Assembly: GCA_944376125.1 (NCBI GenBank)
Contig: CALWBQ010000008.1
Span: 62,001-126,000 of the forward strand
DNA length: 64,000 nucleotides
Reading direction: 5' to 3'
From: an uncultured Lachnospiraceae bacterium
GTDB taxonomy: Bacteria > Bacillota > Clostridia > Lachnospirales > Lachnospiraceae
Part shown: piece by piece, positions 50,499 through 60,815 of the stretch
How positions within the stretch are numbered: the stretch's first letter is position 1
Layout of the letters: every line of letters begins with the position of its first letter
Notes under the pieces: generated by a model
The model's database searches: none
Told to the model about the DNA's origin: nothing
What the model saw: only the letters and a program-made list of their open reading frames with translations
Program-made: the position numbers and the translations under genes

Positions 50499-51272
50499 TT
50501 ACCCGTTTGCTGCCGCTTTCATTCGCCTGACGTATTCTTTCACGGCTGGAATACAGTCCTTTCCGTACTGGCCGCACAGCTTGACGATGGCGGATCCCAC
50601 GATCACGCCGTCGGCCTGCCTTGCCATAGAATGGGCCTGCTCTTCGGTGGAGATGCCAAAACCGACCGCACAGGGAATGTTTGATACTTCCTTAGCCATT
50701 TTCACCATCTCCCCCACATCTGTATTGATCTCTGATCTCACCCCAGTCACGCCCAGGGAGGAGACGCAGTACAAAAAGCCCTCTGCCTCAGAAGCGATCA
50801 TGCGAATCCGCTCCCTGGAGGTGGGCGCTACCAGGGAAATCAAGGCCAGGCCATATTTTCGGCAAACCTGTGCAAATTCTTCTTTCTCTTCAAAAGGCAC
50901 ATCCGGAAGAATCAGGCCATCCATGCCGACTCTGGCAGCCTTCTTGATAAACCGCTCTGTCCCGTAGGAGAAGACCACGTTTGCATACGTCATAAAGACC
51001 ATAGGCACTGTGGTGCGGGTGCGGATTCTCTCCGCCATCTGGAAAATTTTGTCTGCAGTAACCCCTCCGGCCAGTGCCCTGATATTGGCGTCCATAATAA
51101 CCGGCCCCTCCGCCGTGGGGTCGGAAAAGGGAATTCCCAGCTCGATCAGATCAGCCCCCGCCTCCTCCATGGCGTATACCAACTGCTCTGTAATCTCCAG
51201 AGACGGATCGCCGCATGTGATAAATGGTATAAATGCTTTGCCTTTCTCAAAGGCGCTCTCAATCCTATTCAT
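50499..51272 (-). CDS. trpA: Tryptophan synthase alpha subunit
   Basis: A 257-residue TIM-barrel lyase that releases indole from indole-3-glycerol phosphate and channels it to Trp[13 protein letters not shown] (near 20), the catalytic glutamate in [16 protein letters not shown] (near 48) and the phosphate-binding [10 protein letters not shown] (near 208) are present. The ATG at 51272 has GGGGAGGATA upstream; the longer frame is rejected. It overlaps trpB by 8 bases and is the last gene of the operon. No hairpin terminator is seen between its stop and the repeat at 50338-50469. Confidence 0.95.
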   Translation of the reverse strand: MNRIESAFEKGKAFIPFITCGDPSLEITEQLVYAMEEAGADLIELGIPFSDPTAEGPVIMDANIRALAGGVTADKIFQMAERIRTRTTVPMVFMTYANVVFSYGTERFIKKAARVGMDGLILPDVPFEEKEEFAQVCRKYGLALISLVAPTSRERIRMIASEAEGFLYCVSSLGVTGVRSEINTDVGEMVKMAKEVSNIPCAVGFGISTEEQAHSMARQADGVIVGSAIVKLCGQYGKDCIPAVKEYVRRMKAAANG

Positions 51273-52449
51273 AAATATCCTCCCCTCTGTACCGGGCGAT
51301 GGCTGCGCAGTCTTTATCGCCTCTGCCTGATATGTTGATAACCATAATCTGATCCTTTCCCATCTCGGGAGCCAGTTTTCTGGCGTAAGCCACAGCGTGA
51401 GCACTCTCGATTGCCGGGATGATCCCTTCCATTCTGGCAAGATATTCAAAGGCATCAACCGCCTCATCGTCGGTCACCGCCACGTACTCAGCTCTCCCAG
51501 TATCATGCAGCCATGCGTGCTCCGGCCCAATGCCAGGATAATCCAGTCCCGCCGAGATGGAATAAACCGGAGCGATCTGGCCGTATTCGTCCTGGCAAAA
51601 ATAGGATTTCATTCCATGGAAGATTCCCAGCTTTCCAGTGGCAATGGTAGCCGCCGTCTCCGCTGTGCTGATCCCTCTTCCGGCAGCCTCGCAGCCAACC
51701 AGACGCACCTGCTTATCTTCGATAAAATGGTAAAAGGCACCTATCGCGTTGGAACCTCCCCCCACGCAGGCCAGCACCGCATCCGGCAGACGTCCTTCTT
51801 TTTCCATAAGCTGTTCTTTTATTTCTTTGGAGATGACCGCCTGAAAGTCCCGGACGATGGTGGGAAATGGATGGGGCCCCATGACAGAGCCGAGAATATA
51901 ATGGGTGTCATCGATCCGTTTTGTCCATTCTCTCATCGTCTCCGAAACAGCGTCCTTCAAGGTTCCGGTCCCTGTAGAAACTGGGTGGACATTCGCGCCT
52001 AAAAGCCGCATCCGGTAAACATTTAAAGCCTGCCGCTTTGTATCTTCCTCCCCCATAAAAACGTCACACTCCAGCCCCATCAGGGCGGCCGCTGTCGCCG
52101 TGGCCACACCGTGCTGTCCGGCCCCGGTCTCCGCGATCACCCTGGTCTTCCCCATCTTTTTGGCCAGCAGTGCCTGTCCCAGCACATTATTGATCTTGTG
52201 GGCCCCGGTATGGTTTAAGTCTTCCCTTTTCAGATAGATCTTCGCTCCCCCCAGATCCTCCGTCATGCGCCCTGCATAATACAGCCGCGAGGGGCGGCCC
52301 GCATAATCGTTCAGCAGCCCCTGCAGCTCCCGGTTAAATTCCGGATCGTTCTTATAATAATCATATGCCTTTTCCAGCTCCAGCACCGCGTTCATCAGCG
52401 TCTCTGGTATATACTGGCCTCCGTGTACTCCAAATCTTCCTTCTTTCAT
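51265..52449 (-). CDS. trpB: Tryptophan synthase beta subunit
   Basis: A 394-residue PLP enzyme joining indole and serine. The PLP lysine is in [14 protein letters not shown] (near residue 80), the substrate loop in [13 protein letters not shown] (near 105) and the phosphate cup in [10 protein letters not shown] (near 225). The ATG at 52449 overlaps the trpF stop as ATGA. It forms the alpha2beta2 complex with TrpA, and is closest to the TrpB1 type. Confidence 0.95.
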   Translation of the reverse strand: MKEGRFGVHGGQYIPETLMNAVLELEKAYDYYKNDPEFNRELQGLLNDYAGRPSRLYYAGRMTEDLGGAKIYLKREDLNHTGAHKINNVLGQALLAKKMGKTRVIAETGAGQHGVATATAAALMGLECDVFMGEEDTKRQALNVYRMRLLGANVHPVSTGTGTLKDAVSETMREWTKRIDDTHYILGSVMGPHPFPTIVRDFQAVISKEIKEQLMEKEGRLPDAVLACVGGGSNAIGAFYHFIEDKQVRLVGCEAAGRGISTAETAATIATGKLGIFHGMKSYFCQDEYGQIAPVYSISAGLDYPGIGPEHAWLHDTGRAEYVAVTDDEAVDAFEYLARMEGIIPAIESAHAVAYARKLAPEMGKDQIMVINISGRGDKDCAAIARYRGEDIYE

Positions 52450-53135
52450 CTCTGATTCCATCTCCTGACTGCGGCTGCCGCCGCAAGAATTTTGTCTCTG
52501 TCCTTCTTTCCTTCTGTCTCCACGCCGCTGCTGATGTCCAGCCCCCATGGCCTGAGTGCCTCCATAGCTTCCTGCAGATTGTCCGGTCCCAGTCCTCCGG
52601 CCAAAATGTAGGGGCGCTCTCCGATACCCGCCCCTTTCAGCAGGCTCCAGTCAAACGCGCGGCCGGTTCCCCCTGCCCCGTTGTCCAGCAGAATCATATC
52701 CGCCCCGGATCCGGCGGCAGACGCCAGGTCTTCCTGGCTGCGGATGGAGAAGGCTTTTATGAGGACAGGCCACGATCGATTCTTGAGCGGAACCCCTTCT
52801 CTCTCAAGAATATTCCGCAGAGCGGCGATATAAGTCTCGTCCTCACAGCCGTGGAGCTGAACCGCATCCACAATTCCTTCTATCAAAAGCTCTGCGGCCT
52901 TCTGCGGGTCGCTGTCTGCCAGAACCCCCACGGCTACAATCCCCGGCCGCAGCCGCCTTTTCAGCTCCCGTGCCGTCTCCTGGCTAATGCTTCTCCTGCT
53001 TTTCGGAATATCTATAATAAACCCGCAGAAGTCCGGGGCAGCTTCGTTAACGTAATCCACATCCTCCGGGCGGCGCAGGCCGCAGATCTTCAGCCGAACC
53101 GGCTGCTTTGATACTCTCTGTCCAGGTTTTTCCAT
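52446..53135 (-). CDS. trpF: Phosphoribosylanthranilate isomerase
   Basis: A 229-residue TIM-barrel isomerase, third step of the pathway. [12 protein letters not shown] (near residue 15) carries the catalytic cysteine, [10 protein letters not shown] (near 93) and the phosphate-binding AGGLGPDNL (near 182) follow. It overlaps trpC by 46 bases if the ATG at 53135 is used; that start has a GGAGAG directly before it, so a shorter start is possible. It ends in the ATGA overlap with trpB. The TrpF barrel is separate, not fused to TrpC. Confidence 0.92.
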   Translation of the reverse strand: MEKPGQRVSKQPVRLKICGLRRPEDVDYVNEAAPDFCGFIIDIPKSRRSISQETARELKRRLRPGIVAVGVLADSDPQKAAELLIEGIVDAVQLHGCEDETYIAALRNILEREGVPLKNRSWPVLIKAFSIRSQEDLASAAGSGADMILLDNGAGGTGRAFDWSLLKGAGIGERPYILAGGLGPDNLQEAMEALRPWGLDISSGVETEGKKDRDKILAAAAAVRRWNQR

Positions 53136-53899
53136 CTCTCCAACAGCCCTTTCTTATCTGGTTCCTTCATCAGACGCTCCCCGATGAGAACTCCGTCTGC
53201 CCTGCATTTAAGCAGCTTTTTAATATCGTCCTCGTTATGGATCCCGCTCTCGGAGACAAACACCCGGTGAGCGGGGATCATATCCCTCAGTTTTAATCCA
53301 GCCTCCAGATCCACCTGAAACGTTTTCAGATCCCGGTTGTTGACACCGATGACAGGTGCCCCTGACCTTACGGCTCTCTCCACCTCCCTGGCTGTGTGGG
53401 TCTCCACCAAAGCATCCATACCCAGCTCTTCTGCAAGCTGGCTATAAGCAGCAAGCTGCTCATCGTCCAGGATCGCGCAGATCAGCAGGATCGCTGCAGC
53501 TCCCATAGCTTTTGCCTGGTAGACCATATACTCGTCCACAGTAAAATCCTTCCTCAGCACAGGAATTTTCACTATCTTTGCTATTTCCTCCGCAAACTTA
53601 TCTTTCCCCTGAAAATAAAAAGGTTCTGTCAGGCAGGAAATCGCGCTTGCCCCGGCCATTTCGTACTCTCTGGCAATATCCAGATAAGGAAATTCCCGGG
53701 CGATGACTCCCTTGGACGGTGAGGCTTTCTTTACCTCACAGATGAACGACAAGCCCGGGCCTTTCAATGCGTCCCGAAAAGCATGGAGTCTGCCTTCCCT
53801 TTCCTCCGCCTGCCGCCGCAGTTCCCTCAGTGGAAGGCGTCCCTTTTCCGCCTGGATCCGTTCCCTGGTTTTTTCTGCGATTTCTTCCAAAATATTCAT
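53090..53899 (-). CDS. trpC: Indole-3-glycerol phosphate synthase
   Basis: A 269-residue TIM-barrel synthase closing the indole ring. [15 protein letters not shown] (near residue 50) has the catalytic lysine, [12 protein letters not shown] (near 110) the second, and [11 protein letters not shown] (near 185) and [11 protein letters not shown] (near 215) complete the phosphate site. Its ATG overlaps the trpD stop as ATGA. Length is that of the stand-alone enzyme, and the N-terminus has the usual helical extension. Confidence 0.95.
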   Translation of the reverse strand: MNILEEIAEKTRERIQAEKGRLPLRELRRQAEEREGRLHAFRDALKGPGLSFICEVKKASPSKGVIAREFPYLDIAREYEMAGASAISCLTEPFYFQGKDKFAEEIAKIVKIPVLRKDFTVDEYMVYQAKAMGAAAILLICAILDDEQLAAYSQLAEELGMDALVETHTAREVERAVRSGAPVIGVNNRDLKTFQVDLEAGLKLRDMIPAHRVFVSESGIHNEDDIKKLLKCRADGVLIGERLMKEPDKKGLLERWKNLDREYQSSRFG

Positions 53900-54906
53900 T
53901 GTCTGCTCTCCCTGATAAATGCCTCTAATTTTTCCATTGCCTTCCCGCTGTCGATGAGGTCCTCGGCCATCCTGACGCCTTCTTCCATGGTCTCGGCTTT
54001 TCCTGTTATGTAGAGGGCTGCTCCGGCATTCAGACACACTGCATCGCGTTTTGGTCCTCGCTCAGTCCCAGCCAGGATAGCCCGGGTGATCTCCGCGTTT
54101 TCCTCCGGTGTTCCTCCCTTCAATTCCTCTTTGCTGCACCGAGTATAGCCGAACTGCTCTGGCGTCACCGTGTAGGACTGGAACCATCCATCTCTAATCT
54201 CACACACTGAGGTGGGAGCGCTCATGGAGATCTCATCCAGCTTGTCCTGCCCAAAAACTACCATCCCCCGTCTTACACCCAGATTTGCCATGACCTGGGC
54301 CAGAGGCTCTACCAGAGATTCATCAAAGACTCCCATCAGCTCCATGTTGGCTCCGGCGGGATTGGAGAGGGGCCCTAAAATATTAAACACAGTTCGGATC
54401 CCCAATTCCTTCCTGATGGGCGCCACATACTTCATCGCAATATGGTAATTCTGCGCAAAGAGAAAGCAGATCTGGATGGATTTCAGAAGCTGGCTGCTCT
54501 TCTCCGGCGGAACGGTGATATTGACTCCCAGGGCCTCCAGCACATCCGCCGCCCCGCTTTTGGAAGAAGCCGCCCGGTTTCCATGTTTGGCCACCGGTAC
54601 ACCAGCCGCTGCGATCACCAGGGCTGAAGTGGTAGAAATGTTAAAGGAATTGGCCCCATCTCCACCGGTTCCCACAATCTCCAACACGTCCATGTCATGG
54701 AGAAGTTTGATACAGTGGGCCCTCATCCCGGCTGCTGACGCCGTGATCTCATCAATGGTCTCTCCTTTCAGGGACAGGGCTGTCAGATATGCCGCCATCT
54801 GCACCGGAGTGGCCTCCCCTCCCATGATCTCATTCATCACTGCCTCCGCCTCACTGTAAGTCAAATCTTCTTTTCTGGAAAGTTTTAAAATCGCTTCTTT
54901 AATCAT
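53896..54906 (-). CDS. trpD: Anthranilate phosphoribosyltransferase
   Basis: A 336-residue enzyme adding phosphoribose to anthranilate. [15 protein letters not shown] (near residue 78) is the PRPP-binding loop, [21 protein letters not shown] (near 105, split) the substrate site and [14 protein letters not shown] (near 165) the second PRPP-binding motif. It overlaps trpG by 8 bases and trpC by 4. It is stand-alone, not fused to the glutaminase. Confidence 0.95.
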   Translation of the reverse strand: MIKEAILKLSRKEDLTYSEAEAVMNEIMGGEATPVQMAAYLTALSLKGETIDEITASAAGMRAHCIKLLHDMDVLEIVGTGGDGANSFNISTTSALVIAAAGVPVAKHGNRAASSKSGAADVLEALGVNITVPPEKSSQLLKSIQICFLFAQNYHIAMKYVAPIRKELGIRTVFNILGPLSNPAGANMELMGVFDESLVEPLAQVMANLGVRRGMVVFGQDKLDEISMSAPTSVCEIRDGWFQSYTVTPEQFGYTRCSKEELKGGTPEENAEITRAILAGTERGPKRDAVCLNAGAALYITGKAETMEEGVRMAEDLIDSGKAMEKLEAFIRESRQ

Positions 54907-55480
54907 AATCTCTCGCTGCCTCCATAAAATTTTCGATTATTTTTAATCCATCAGGCGTCATCACCGATTCCGGGTGAAACTGAACGCCGAAAACTGGGTA
55001 ATCTCTGTGTTCCACTGCCATGATCTCTCCGTCCCGGTCCCTGGCCGTCACTGCCAGGCAGTCTGGCAGGGATGCTTCCTCCGCCGCCAGGGAATGGTAT
55101 CTCGCCGCTGCCATTGGCTGCCGAATTCCCTTAAAAAGCCTGCTGCCTTTTTCAATCATTAGAGGTGACGCTTTTCCGTGCATCAGTTTTTTCGCATACG
55201 TCACTTTGCCTCCAAACGCCTCGCAGATAGCCTGGTGCCCCAGGCATACGCCCAGAATTGGGACTTTTCCCGCCGCCTCCCGGACCAGAGGTACGCAGAT
55301 CCCAGCATTTTCCGGGCGGCCTGGGCCGGGGGACAGGATGATGGCCTGCGGCCGCATCTCTATGGCCTCCTCCACGCTCACCGCATCATTTCGGAGCACC
55401 CGGATATCTGGCTCCAGAGCTCCGGTCAGCTGATACAAGTTATAAGAAAAACTATCGTAATTATCAATCAGCAGAATCAT
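54899..55480 (-). CDS. trpG: Anthranilate synthase glutaminase subunit
   Basis: A 193-residue class I glutamine amidotransferase supplying ammonia to TrpE. The nucleophile is in [10 protein letters not shown] (near residue 80) and the His/Glu pair in [12 protein letters not shown] (near 170). [12 protein letters not shown] opens the protein. The ATG at 55480 overlaps the trpE stop as ATGA, with GAAGGAGG upstream. It may also serve folate synthesis through PabB, as in many bacteria. Confidence 0.95.
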   Translation of the reverse strand: MILLIDNYDSFSYNLYQLTGALEPDIRVLRNDAVSVEEAIEMRPQAIILSPGPGRPENAGICVPLVREAAGKVPILGVCLGHQAICEAFGGKVTYAKKLMHGKASPLMIEKGSRLFKGIRQPMAAARYHSLAAEEASLPDCLAVTARDRDGEIMAVEHRDYPVFGVQFHPESVMTPDGLKIIENFMEAARDYD

Positions 55481-56991
55481 TCCAATCCTCCTTCCGCCGT
55501 CCGGATCGCATTGACCACAGCCTTTGCTTTGTTCATGCACTCTTCATATTCTTTTCCCGGCACGCTGTCTGCCACAATCCCGGCGCCGGAACGGACCGTT
55601 ACTCTGCCGTTCTTTTGGAATGCCAGCCGGATCGCGATGCAAGTGTCCAGGTTTCCAGAAAAGTCCAGGTAACCGATGGCTCCTCCATAGACTCCTCTAG
55701 GTATGCCCTCCAGCTCCTCAATGATCTGGCAGGCCCGCAGCTTAGGGGCTCCCGATAGAGTTCCTGCGGGCAGAATGGCATCCACCGCGTCCACTGCGTC
55801 CCGGTCCTCCCGGATCGTCCCCGTCACAGTAGAGCCAAGATGCATCACATGGGAAAACCTTTGAACAGATAAATACGCCTCCACCTTTACAGAGCCGACC
55901 CGGCTGATCTTCCCAATATCATTGCGCCCCAGATCTACCAGCATATTGTGCTCCGCCAGCTCCTTCTCATCTGCCAGCAGCTCTTCTTCCAGGCGTCTGT
56001 CATCCTCTTGCGTCTTTCCCCGCGGCCGGGTTCCCGCCAGAGGAAAGGTGTACAGCGTTCTCCCCTCCAGCTTTACCAGGGTTTCCGGCGAGGCGCCGAC
56101 CATTTCCAGGTCGTCGCTGGAAAAATAAAACAGATAGGGTGAGGGATTGGTGGTTCTCAGCACCCGGTAAGTATCAAAAAGGCTCCCCTCCGCCTGGGCT
56201 TCTATGGGATTTGATAGAACCACCTGAAAGATATCCCCTTCCCGGATATAGTATTTTGCTTTCTCTGTCATCTCCATATATGCCTCTTTGGAGAAACGGG
56301 GCCTCAGCTCTCCCTTCAGCTTCAGCGGCTGGATCTCTCCAGGTTTTCCCTCCATAAGCAGGCGGGCCATCCCATCCAGCTTTTCCTCCGCCTCCCGGTA
56401 TGAGTCCTCCGGCCTGGCGGCATTTACGCCGCAGATCAGCAGTACCTTCTGGCGGTAGTGATCAAAAGCGATGACCTGATCAAACAACATCAAATCAACG
56501 TCCCGAAAGCCGTCTTTCTCCTCTGCCTTCAGCTGCAGTGACGGCTCGCAGCAGGCCAGGTACTGATAGGAGAAATAGCCTACCAGACCGCCGGCAAACG
56601 GCGGCAGCTCCTTAAATTCAGGGCTTTTGTAATCTCTCAGAATGTTCCGGATAGCTTCCTGAGGTGTTCCCTCAAACGTTTCTTCCGTAACCGCTTTATT
56701 CTCCCCATCCTTTCGAACGTCTTCTCCCCGCCGGATCGTTACCTTTCCGCCAATGCTGGTCAGCTCCAGGCTGGGCGAATATCCCAGAAAGGAAAAGCGG
56801 CCCCATTTCTGATTATCCTCCGCGCTCTCCAGCAGGTAGCAGTGGCGGCTCACATTCTTCAGGATCCGCATGACCTCCACCGGAGTAAAATGATCCGCAA
56901 ACAGTTCCCGCCATACCGGAATTCTCCTGTATTCTCCCGATCCTGCGATAGCCTTCACAGTGTCTAACGATGGTTGCAGCAATGCCTGCAT
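55477..56991 (-). CDS. trpE: Anthranilate synthase large subunit
   Basis: A 504-residue chorismate-utilising enzyme, first step of tryptophan synthesis. The N-terminal part includes the LLESAEDNQKWGRFSFLG motif (near residue 50), whose LLES sequence contributes to feedback binding of tryptophan. The catalytic core has ETLVKLEGRTLYTFPLAGTR (near 325, split), LVDLGRNDIGK (near 372), and FSHVMHLGSTVTG (near 400). The ATG at 56991 has AAGGAGGACA upstream; the longer frame is part of the T-box terminator. It is first in trpEGDCFBA and is controlled by a tryptophan T-box and presumably by feedback. Confidence 0.95.
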   Translation of the reverse strand: MQALLQPSLDTVKAIAGSGEYRRIPVWRELFADHFTPVEVMRILKNVSRHCYLLESAEDNQKWGRFSFLGYSPSLELTSIGGKVTIRRGEDVRKDGENKAVTEETFEGTPQEAIRNILRDYKSPEFKELPPFAGGLVGYFSYQYLACCEPSLQLKAEEKDGFRDVDLMLFDQVIAFDHYRQKVLLICGVNAARPEDSYREAEEKLDGMARLLMEGKPGEIQPLKLKGELRPRFSKEAYMEMTEKAKYYIREGDIFQVVLSNPIEAQAEGSLFDTYRVLRTTNPSPYLFYFSSDDLEMVGASPETLVKLEGRTLYTFPLAGTRPRGKTQEDDRRLEEELLADEKELAEHNMLVDLGRNDIGKISRVGSVKVEAYLSVQRFSHVMHLGSTVTGTIREDRDAVDAVDAILPAGTLSGAPKLRACQIIEELEGIPRGVYGGAIGYLDFSGNLDTCIAIRLAFQKNGRVTVRSGAGIVADSVPGKEYEECMNKAKAVVNAIRTAEGGLE

Positions 56992-57051
56992 ACTGTTGTC
57001 CTCCTTTTCACGGAATCTGCTGTCAGGGAGGCGCAGGTGCGTTTCCTTGGA

Positions 57052-57365
57052 AACAAAAAGCCCCGTCCCTGACAGACTCATAGAAAATAGAATCTGTCAA
57101 GGACGGGGCTATCATATACGCTCCGCGGTGCCACCTTGATTCACAGGTATCATCTCCCTGTGTCCTTAGCGAGATACCAACATATCTCCGGCAACTGACG
57201 TATGCCTTACGTCGCAGAATACTCGGCAGACTCTCCGTCCTGCCTTTGACTGCGCCCTCAGCGGTCCATTTGACAATCTGCATCTCGGCCCGGCTCTCAC
57301 CCTTCCGGACTCTCTGTGCGCGCATAACTGCCGTTATCTCCGCCTCAACGGTTTGAAAAATAAAT
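57052..57365 (-). promoter_or_regulatory. T-box leader of the trp operon (tryptophan)
   Basis: The T-box sequence AAGGTGGCACCGCGG is at 57123-57137 leftward. A terminator follows with a 20-bp stem (57091-57111 pairing 57058-57079), containing GCCCCGTCC and GGACGGGGC, then TTTTTG at 57053-57057. In the specifier region a TGG triplet (57266-57268) follows CAAA. Uncharged tRNA-Trp should favour the antiterminator and readthrough into trpE. This accounts for the 440-base gap. Confidence 0.93.
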
Positions 57366-57372
57366 TTTCTAA

Positions 57373-57401
57373 AATATACTACGCGAAAAACGATTTGTCA
57401 A
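57373..57401 (-). promoter_or_regulatory. trp operon promoter
   Basis: Leftward TTGACA (57396-57401) and TATATT (57373-57378) spaced 17 bases, directly before the T-box stem I. Confidence 0.85.
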
Positions 57402-57432
57402 CCGTTTTTCTTGTTTTTCCAAAAAGTTTACA

Positions 57433-59070
57433 TTAATCGTCTGCCTCTTCGCTCTCTGTCACTGTAAATACCTGTCTCTTTCTTGCCATTTCATCACTCT
57501 CCAGGTACTCATCGTAGGTAGTAATCTTGTCAATCAGCTGTCCGTTTACAATCTCCATAATCCGGTTTGCCGTAGTCTGGACAATCTGATGGTCTCTGGA
57601 GGAGAAGATCAGGACACCCGGGAACTTGATCAGGCCATTGTTTAAGGCCGTTATGGATTCCATATCCAGGTGGTCAGTGGGCTCATCCAGCATCAAGACA
57701 TTGGCCCCTGAAATCATCAGCTTAGACAACATACAGCGCACTTTCTCGCCTCCGGACAGAACCTTCACTTTCTTCACGCCGTCCTCTCCGGCAAACAGCA
57801 TCCTCCCCAGGAATCCACGCACATAGGTGACATCCTTCTCAGGAGAGTACTGGGTCAGCCAGTCTACAATCGTGTCGTCATTGTCGAACTCCGCGCTGTT
57901 GTCTTTCGGGAAATAGGACTGAGTTGTAGTCAGTCCCCATTTGTAGCTGCCCTCATCCGGCTCCATCTCCCCGGCCAGAATCTGGAACAGGACTGTCTTC
58001 GCGTGCTCATTTGGTCCCACCAGAGCCACCTTGTCATCCCGGTTCAGGATAAAGGAGATGTGATCCAGAACCTTCACGCCGTCGATAGTCTTGGTCAGAT
58101 TTTCCACAGTAAGAACTTCATTTCCGATCTCTCTCGCCGGGCGGAAATCAATGTAGGGATACTTTCTGCTGGAGGGCTTGATGTCATCCAGCTCAATCTT
58201 CTCCAGGGCGCGCTTCCTGGAGGTCGCCTGCTTTGACTTGGAGGCATTGGCGGAGAAGCGCTGAATAAATTCCTGCAGCTCTTTGATTTTCTCTTCCTTT
58301 TTCCGGTTGGCTTCCTTCATCTGGCGGATCATCAGCTGGCTGGACTCGTACCAGAAATCATAGTTTCCTGCGTAAAGCTGAATCTTGCTGTAATCGATAT
58401 CTGCAATCATGGTGCAGACTTTGTTCAGGAAATACCGGTCATGGGACACCACAATCACGGTGTTCTCGAAATTAATCAGAAACTCTTCCAGCCATGCGAT
58501 AGCATCCAGATCCAGATGGTTCGTCGGCTCGTCCAAAAGCAGAATATCAGGATTCCCGAACAGCGCCTGAGCCAGCAAGACTTTCACTTTCTGAGCGCCT
58601 GTTAAATCCTTCAGGAGCTGATAATGGAATTCCGGTTCAATTCCCAGTCCGTTCAGCAGATTTGCCGCGTCGGACTCTGCCTCCCAACCATTCATAGAGG
58701 CAAACTCGCCCTCCAGTTCTGCCGCCTTAATGCCGTCCTCGTCGGTAAAATCTTCCTTCATGTAGATGGCTTCTTTTTCCTTCATAATCTCATACAGCCG
58801 GGCATTTCCCATGATAACTGTGTCCAAAACTTGGTCCTCATCGTATTTGATATGATCCTGCTGAAGGAAGGACAGCCTCTGCCATGGCGTAATCACCACA
58901 TCGCCGCTGGTGGGCTCTAACTGTCCGGACAGGATCTTTAAAAATGTAGATTTTCCTGCACCATTGGCACCAATCACACCATAGCAGTTGCCCTCTGTAA
59001 ACTTAATATTTACGTCCTCAAACAACGCTTTCTTTCCCAAACGCAATGTAATATTGTTTGCACTGATCAT
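57433..59070 (-). CDS. ABC-F family ATPase, second copy
   Basis: A 545-residue tandem ATPase without membrane segments. Walker A motifs are GANGAGKST (near residue 36) and GPNEHAKTV (near 350); the second is atypical, with Glu-His-Ala-Lys in place of the glycines. Signature LTGAQKVKV (near 165) lacks the usual SGGQ; the second LSGGEKVRC is normal. Both Walker B ends are LLLDEPTN and LMLDEPTD. The start is ATG at 59070; TTG 9 bases earlier is less likely. It resembles the YbiT/YkpA-type ABC-F factors, thought to act on ribosomes. It is separate from the 19.9-kb ABC-F gene and has its own transcript. No terminator is recognised. Confidence 0.88.
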   Translation of the reverse strand: MISANNITLRLGKKALFEDVNIKFTEGNCYGVIGANGAGKSTFLKILSGQLEPTSGDVVITPWQRLSFLQQDHIKYDEDQVLDTVIMGNARLYEIMKEKEAIYMKEDFTDEDGIKAAELEGEFASMNGWEAESDAANLLNGLGIEPEFHYQLLKDLTGAQKVKVLLAQALFGNPDILLLDEPTNHLDLDAIAWLEEFLINFENTVIVVSHDRYFLNKVCTMIADIDYSKIQLYAGNYDFWYESSQLMIRQMKEANRKKEEKIKELQEFIQRFSANASKSKQATSRKRALEKIELDDIKPSSRKYPYIDFRPAREIGNEVLTVENLTKTIDGVKVLDHISFILNRDDKVALVGPNEHAKTVLFQILAGEMEPDEGSYKWGLTTTQSYFPKDNSAEFDNDDTIVDWLTQYSPEKDVTYVRGFLGRMLFAGEDGVKKVKVLSGGEKVRCMLSKLMISGANVLMLDEPTDHLDMESITALNNGLIKFPGVLIFSSRDHQIVQTTANRIMEIVNGQLIDKITTYDEYLESDEMARKRQVFTVTESEEADD

Positions 59071-59098
59071 CGTGTACAACCCTTTCTTAAAAATCCAT

Positions 59099-59126
59099 GA
59101 AAAGAGGGGTCTCAGCCGGCCCCTCT
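59099..59126 (-). terminator. Terminator after the nitroreductase
   Basis: Leftward AGAGGGGC pairs with CCCCTCT around a 9-base loop and is followed by TTTTCATG. It lies between the nitroreductase stop and the ABC-F start. Confidence 0.78.
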
Positions 59127-59238
59127 CTGTTATTCCTTGTTATCGATTCAGTTATACCTAAAAATCCTGATATTTGCAAGGTTTTTATGAAATTTCCTGT
59201 GATAAAAATGTTTCTTTTTAACCAAAAGCCCCTGAAAG

Positions 59239-60033
59239 CTACTGAAGGTTCTTTCCGCTCCATTCTTTCAGCGCCACTCTGACCGATCGGGCCATCTCTT
59301 TGCTGAATGCCGCTCCCGTCTTTCTGGCATAAAACATCTGGGCATAGTTTTCAGCCCCATAAGGATTGTTTTCTCTGTAAAAAGTTTCCTGATGGGCAAA
59401 CATCTCCCGGTACTCCTCCTCCGTCAGTTCCCGGTACTCTTCGTTGAACACCACAAACTGAGGGGCAAACCGCTGCTGATGCACCCGCTTGTGATCCGCT
59501 TTATAATGACCCATGCACAAGAGCGCTATAGGAAAAACATACTGCGGCAGCCGGAAAAGTTTCTGATGAAATTCAAAGTTTTCCACAATATCGCCGATAT
59601 AGCAGGAACCTATCCCCAAAGACTCCGCTGCAATCACCGCATTTTGGGCAGCGATTATCGCATCCTCACATGCCAGGAGCAAATCCGATTCCTGAGGCGC
59701 CTCAAAAAGGAAGCCCTCTTCTCTGTGATTGCTGCAGAATTCCCGAACCCCATTCTTTTTATAATATTCAAACCATTTATGCTGGTCTGCTGCAAAAAGC
59801 AGCAGCACCGGCGCCTTTGCAATGAAAGGCTGATTGTCGCAGCTTTTGCTGAGCAAATCTTTCTTTTTCTGGTCTTTGATTACAATGATGGAATAAAGCA
59901 TCTGATTTCCGGCAGTGGGCGCCTGCATTGCCGCTTTCAAAATGGTATTCAGCTCCTCCTCCGTGACCGAACGGCTGTCATAAGTTCGCAGGGACACGCG
60001 CCGCCTCAGAACGTCTAAAACCTGATTGTCCAT
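59239..60033 (-). CDS. Nitroreductase-family FMN oxidoreductase
   Basis: A 264-residue flavoenzyme of the nitroreductase superfamily. RRRVSLRTYDSRSVTEEEL (near residue 8) is the FMN-binding start, the APTAGNQMLYSIIVI region (near 45) follows, and AAESLGIGSCYIGDI (near 145) is the second FMN-contact segment. An extended C-terminal tail (SGKNLQ-ended) is usual in the longer type. The substrate is unknown; possible roles are flavin- or quinone-like reduction or nitro detoxification. The ATG at 60033 has AGGAGG upstream. It is single and followed by a terminator. Confidence 0.85.
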   Translation of the reverse strand: MDNQVLDVLRRRVSLRTYDSRSVTEEELNTILKAAMQAPTAGNQMLYSIIVIKDQKKKDLLSKSCDNQPFIAKAPVLLLFAADQHKWFEYYKKNGVREFCSNHREEGFLFEAPQESDLLLACEDAIIAAQNAVIAAESLGIGSCYIGDIVENFEFHQKLFRLPQYVFPIALLCMGHYKADHKRVHQQRFAPQFVVFNEEYRELTEEEYREMFAHQETFYRENNPYGAENYAQMFYARKTGAAFSKEMARSVRVALKEWSGKNLQ

Positions 60034-60130
60034 CTCAACTCCTCCTGACCAAAGATATTTCATCACCCGTATGTGCGGATGCTTCCTTTTTATGGTACCA
60101 TAGCCCTGCTTAAAAATCCAGTCCGTCTGG

Positions 60131-60655
60131 TCAGTTCTGGTCTATCGAGCCTGCTTTTTCCAGTTCATTAGCAATATAATCCTCCACCTGGTTCACAGGG
60201 ATGTCCAGGGCAACGGCCAGCTCTCCATAGAGGAAGGCTTCGGCCACCTTCTGGCTCTCCCGCTCGTTGGCCGACAGGGTCTTTCCGCTCTGCTTCCGCT
60301 TTATCCCGTTTTGAAAGATCCCCTTCATCAGAGCGATCCGCTCCTTCTGGTCCCCCGAATAGAGAACCTCGCGGCAGAACTGGGCCTGCTCCTTGTAATT
60401 GCTGTAGGCCTTCGCCTCTATCTCAGGCATCATCCTGATCAGCTCCAGCGCCTCATCCCTGGTAATGACAGGGCGCAGAGACATTTTCCCCGTGGGCCCT
60501 CCGCTGACCGGGACATAGAGAGTCGTCTCCCTGTCAAAAACCGGTGACAGTTTATAGTACAATTTGTCCTTTTCAGAGAAATCCAGAGCGGCAACGCCCT
60601 CCACCTTACAGACGCCTCTGGTGTCATGCATTACGTAATCATTTTCCTTAAACAT
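60131..60655 (-). CDS. CarD-family transcription regulator
   Basis: A 174-residue protein whose first 60 residues are a CarD/CdnL/TRCF RNA-polymerase interaction domain (KENDYVMHDTRGVCKVEGV). The rest is helical, with basic segments near 115-135 (NGIKRKQSGKTL), as in the DNA-binding part of CarD proteins. CarD stabilises open promoter complexes in other bacteria. ATG at 60655 has AAGGAG upstream; a TTG just before is not needed. A weak hairpin with TTTTT follows the stop. Confidence 0.8.
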   Translation of the reverse strand: MFKENDYVMHDTRGVCKVEGVAALDFSEKDKLYYKLSPVFDRETTLYVPVSGGPTGKMSLRPVITRDEALELIRMMPEIEAKAYSNYKEQAQFCREVLYSGDQKERIALMKGIFQNGIKRKQSGKTLSANERESQKVAEAFLYGELAVALDIPVNQVEDYIANELEKAGSIDQN

Positions 60656-60777
60656 CAAAAAATCCCACTCCTTTCCCTCATTTTATTATACCGCTTCAAA
60701 TTTCCGAAGGTAAGCAAAAAATTTTTTTCATCATTTCTCCCAATAAAACCCTACCTGTTTTTTGTTCAAAACGCCCT

Positions 60778-60806
60778 TTGAACATTTTTGCAGTTTTTCG
60801 TATAAT
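60778..60806 (+). promoter_or_regulatory. Promoter of the 79-residue gene
   Basis: TTGAAC (60778-60783) and TATAAT (60801-60806) spaced 17 bases. The predicted start of transcription (about 60813) is immediately before the first structured hairpin. Confidence 0.75.
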
Positions 60807-60815
60807 AATTATACA

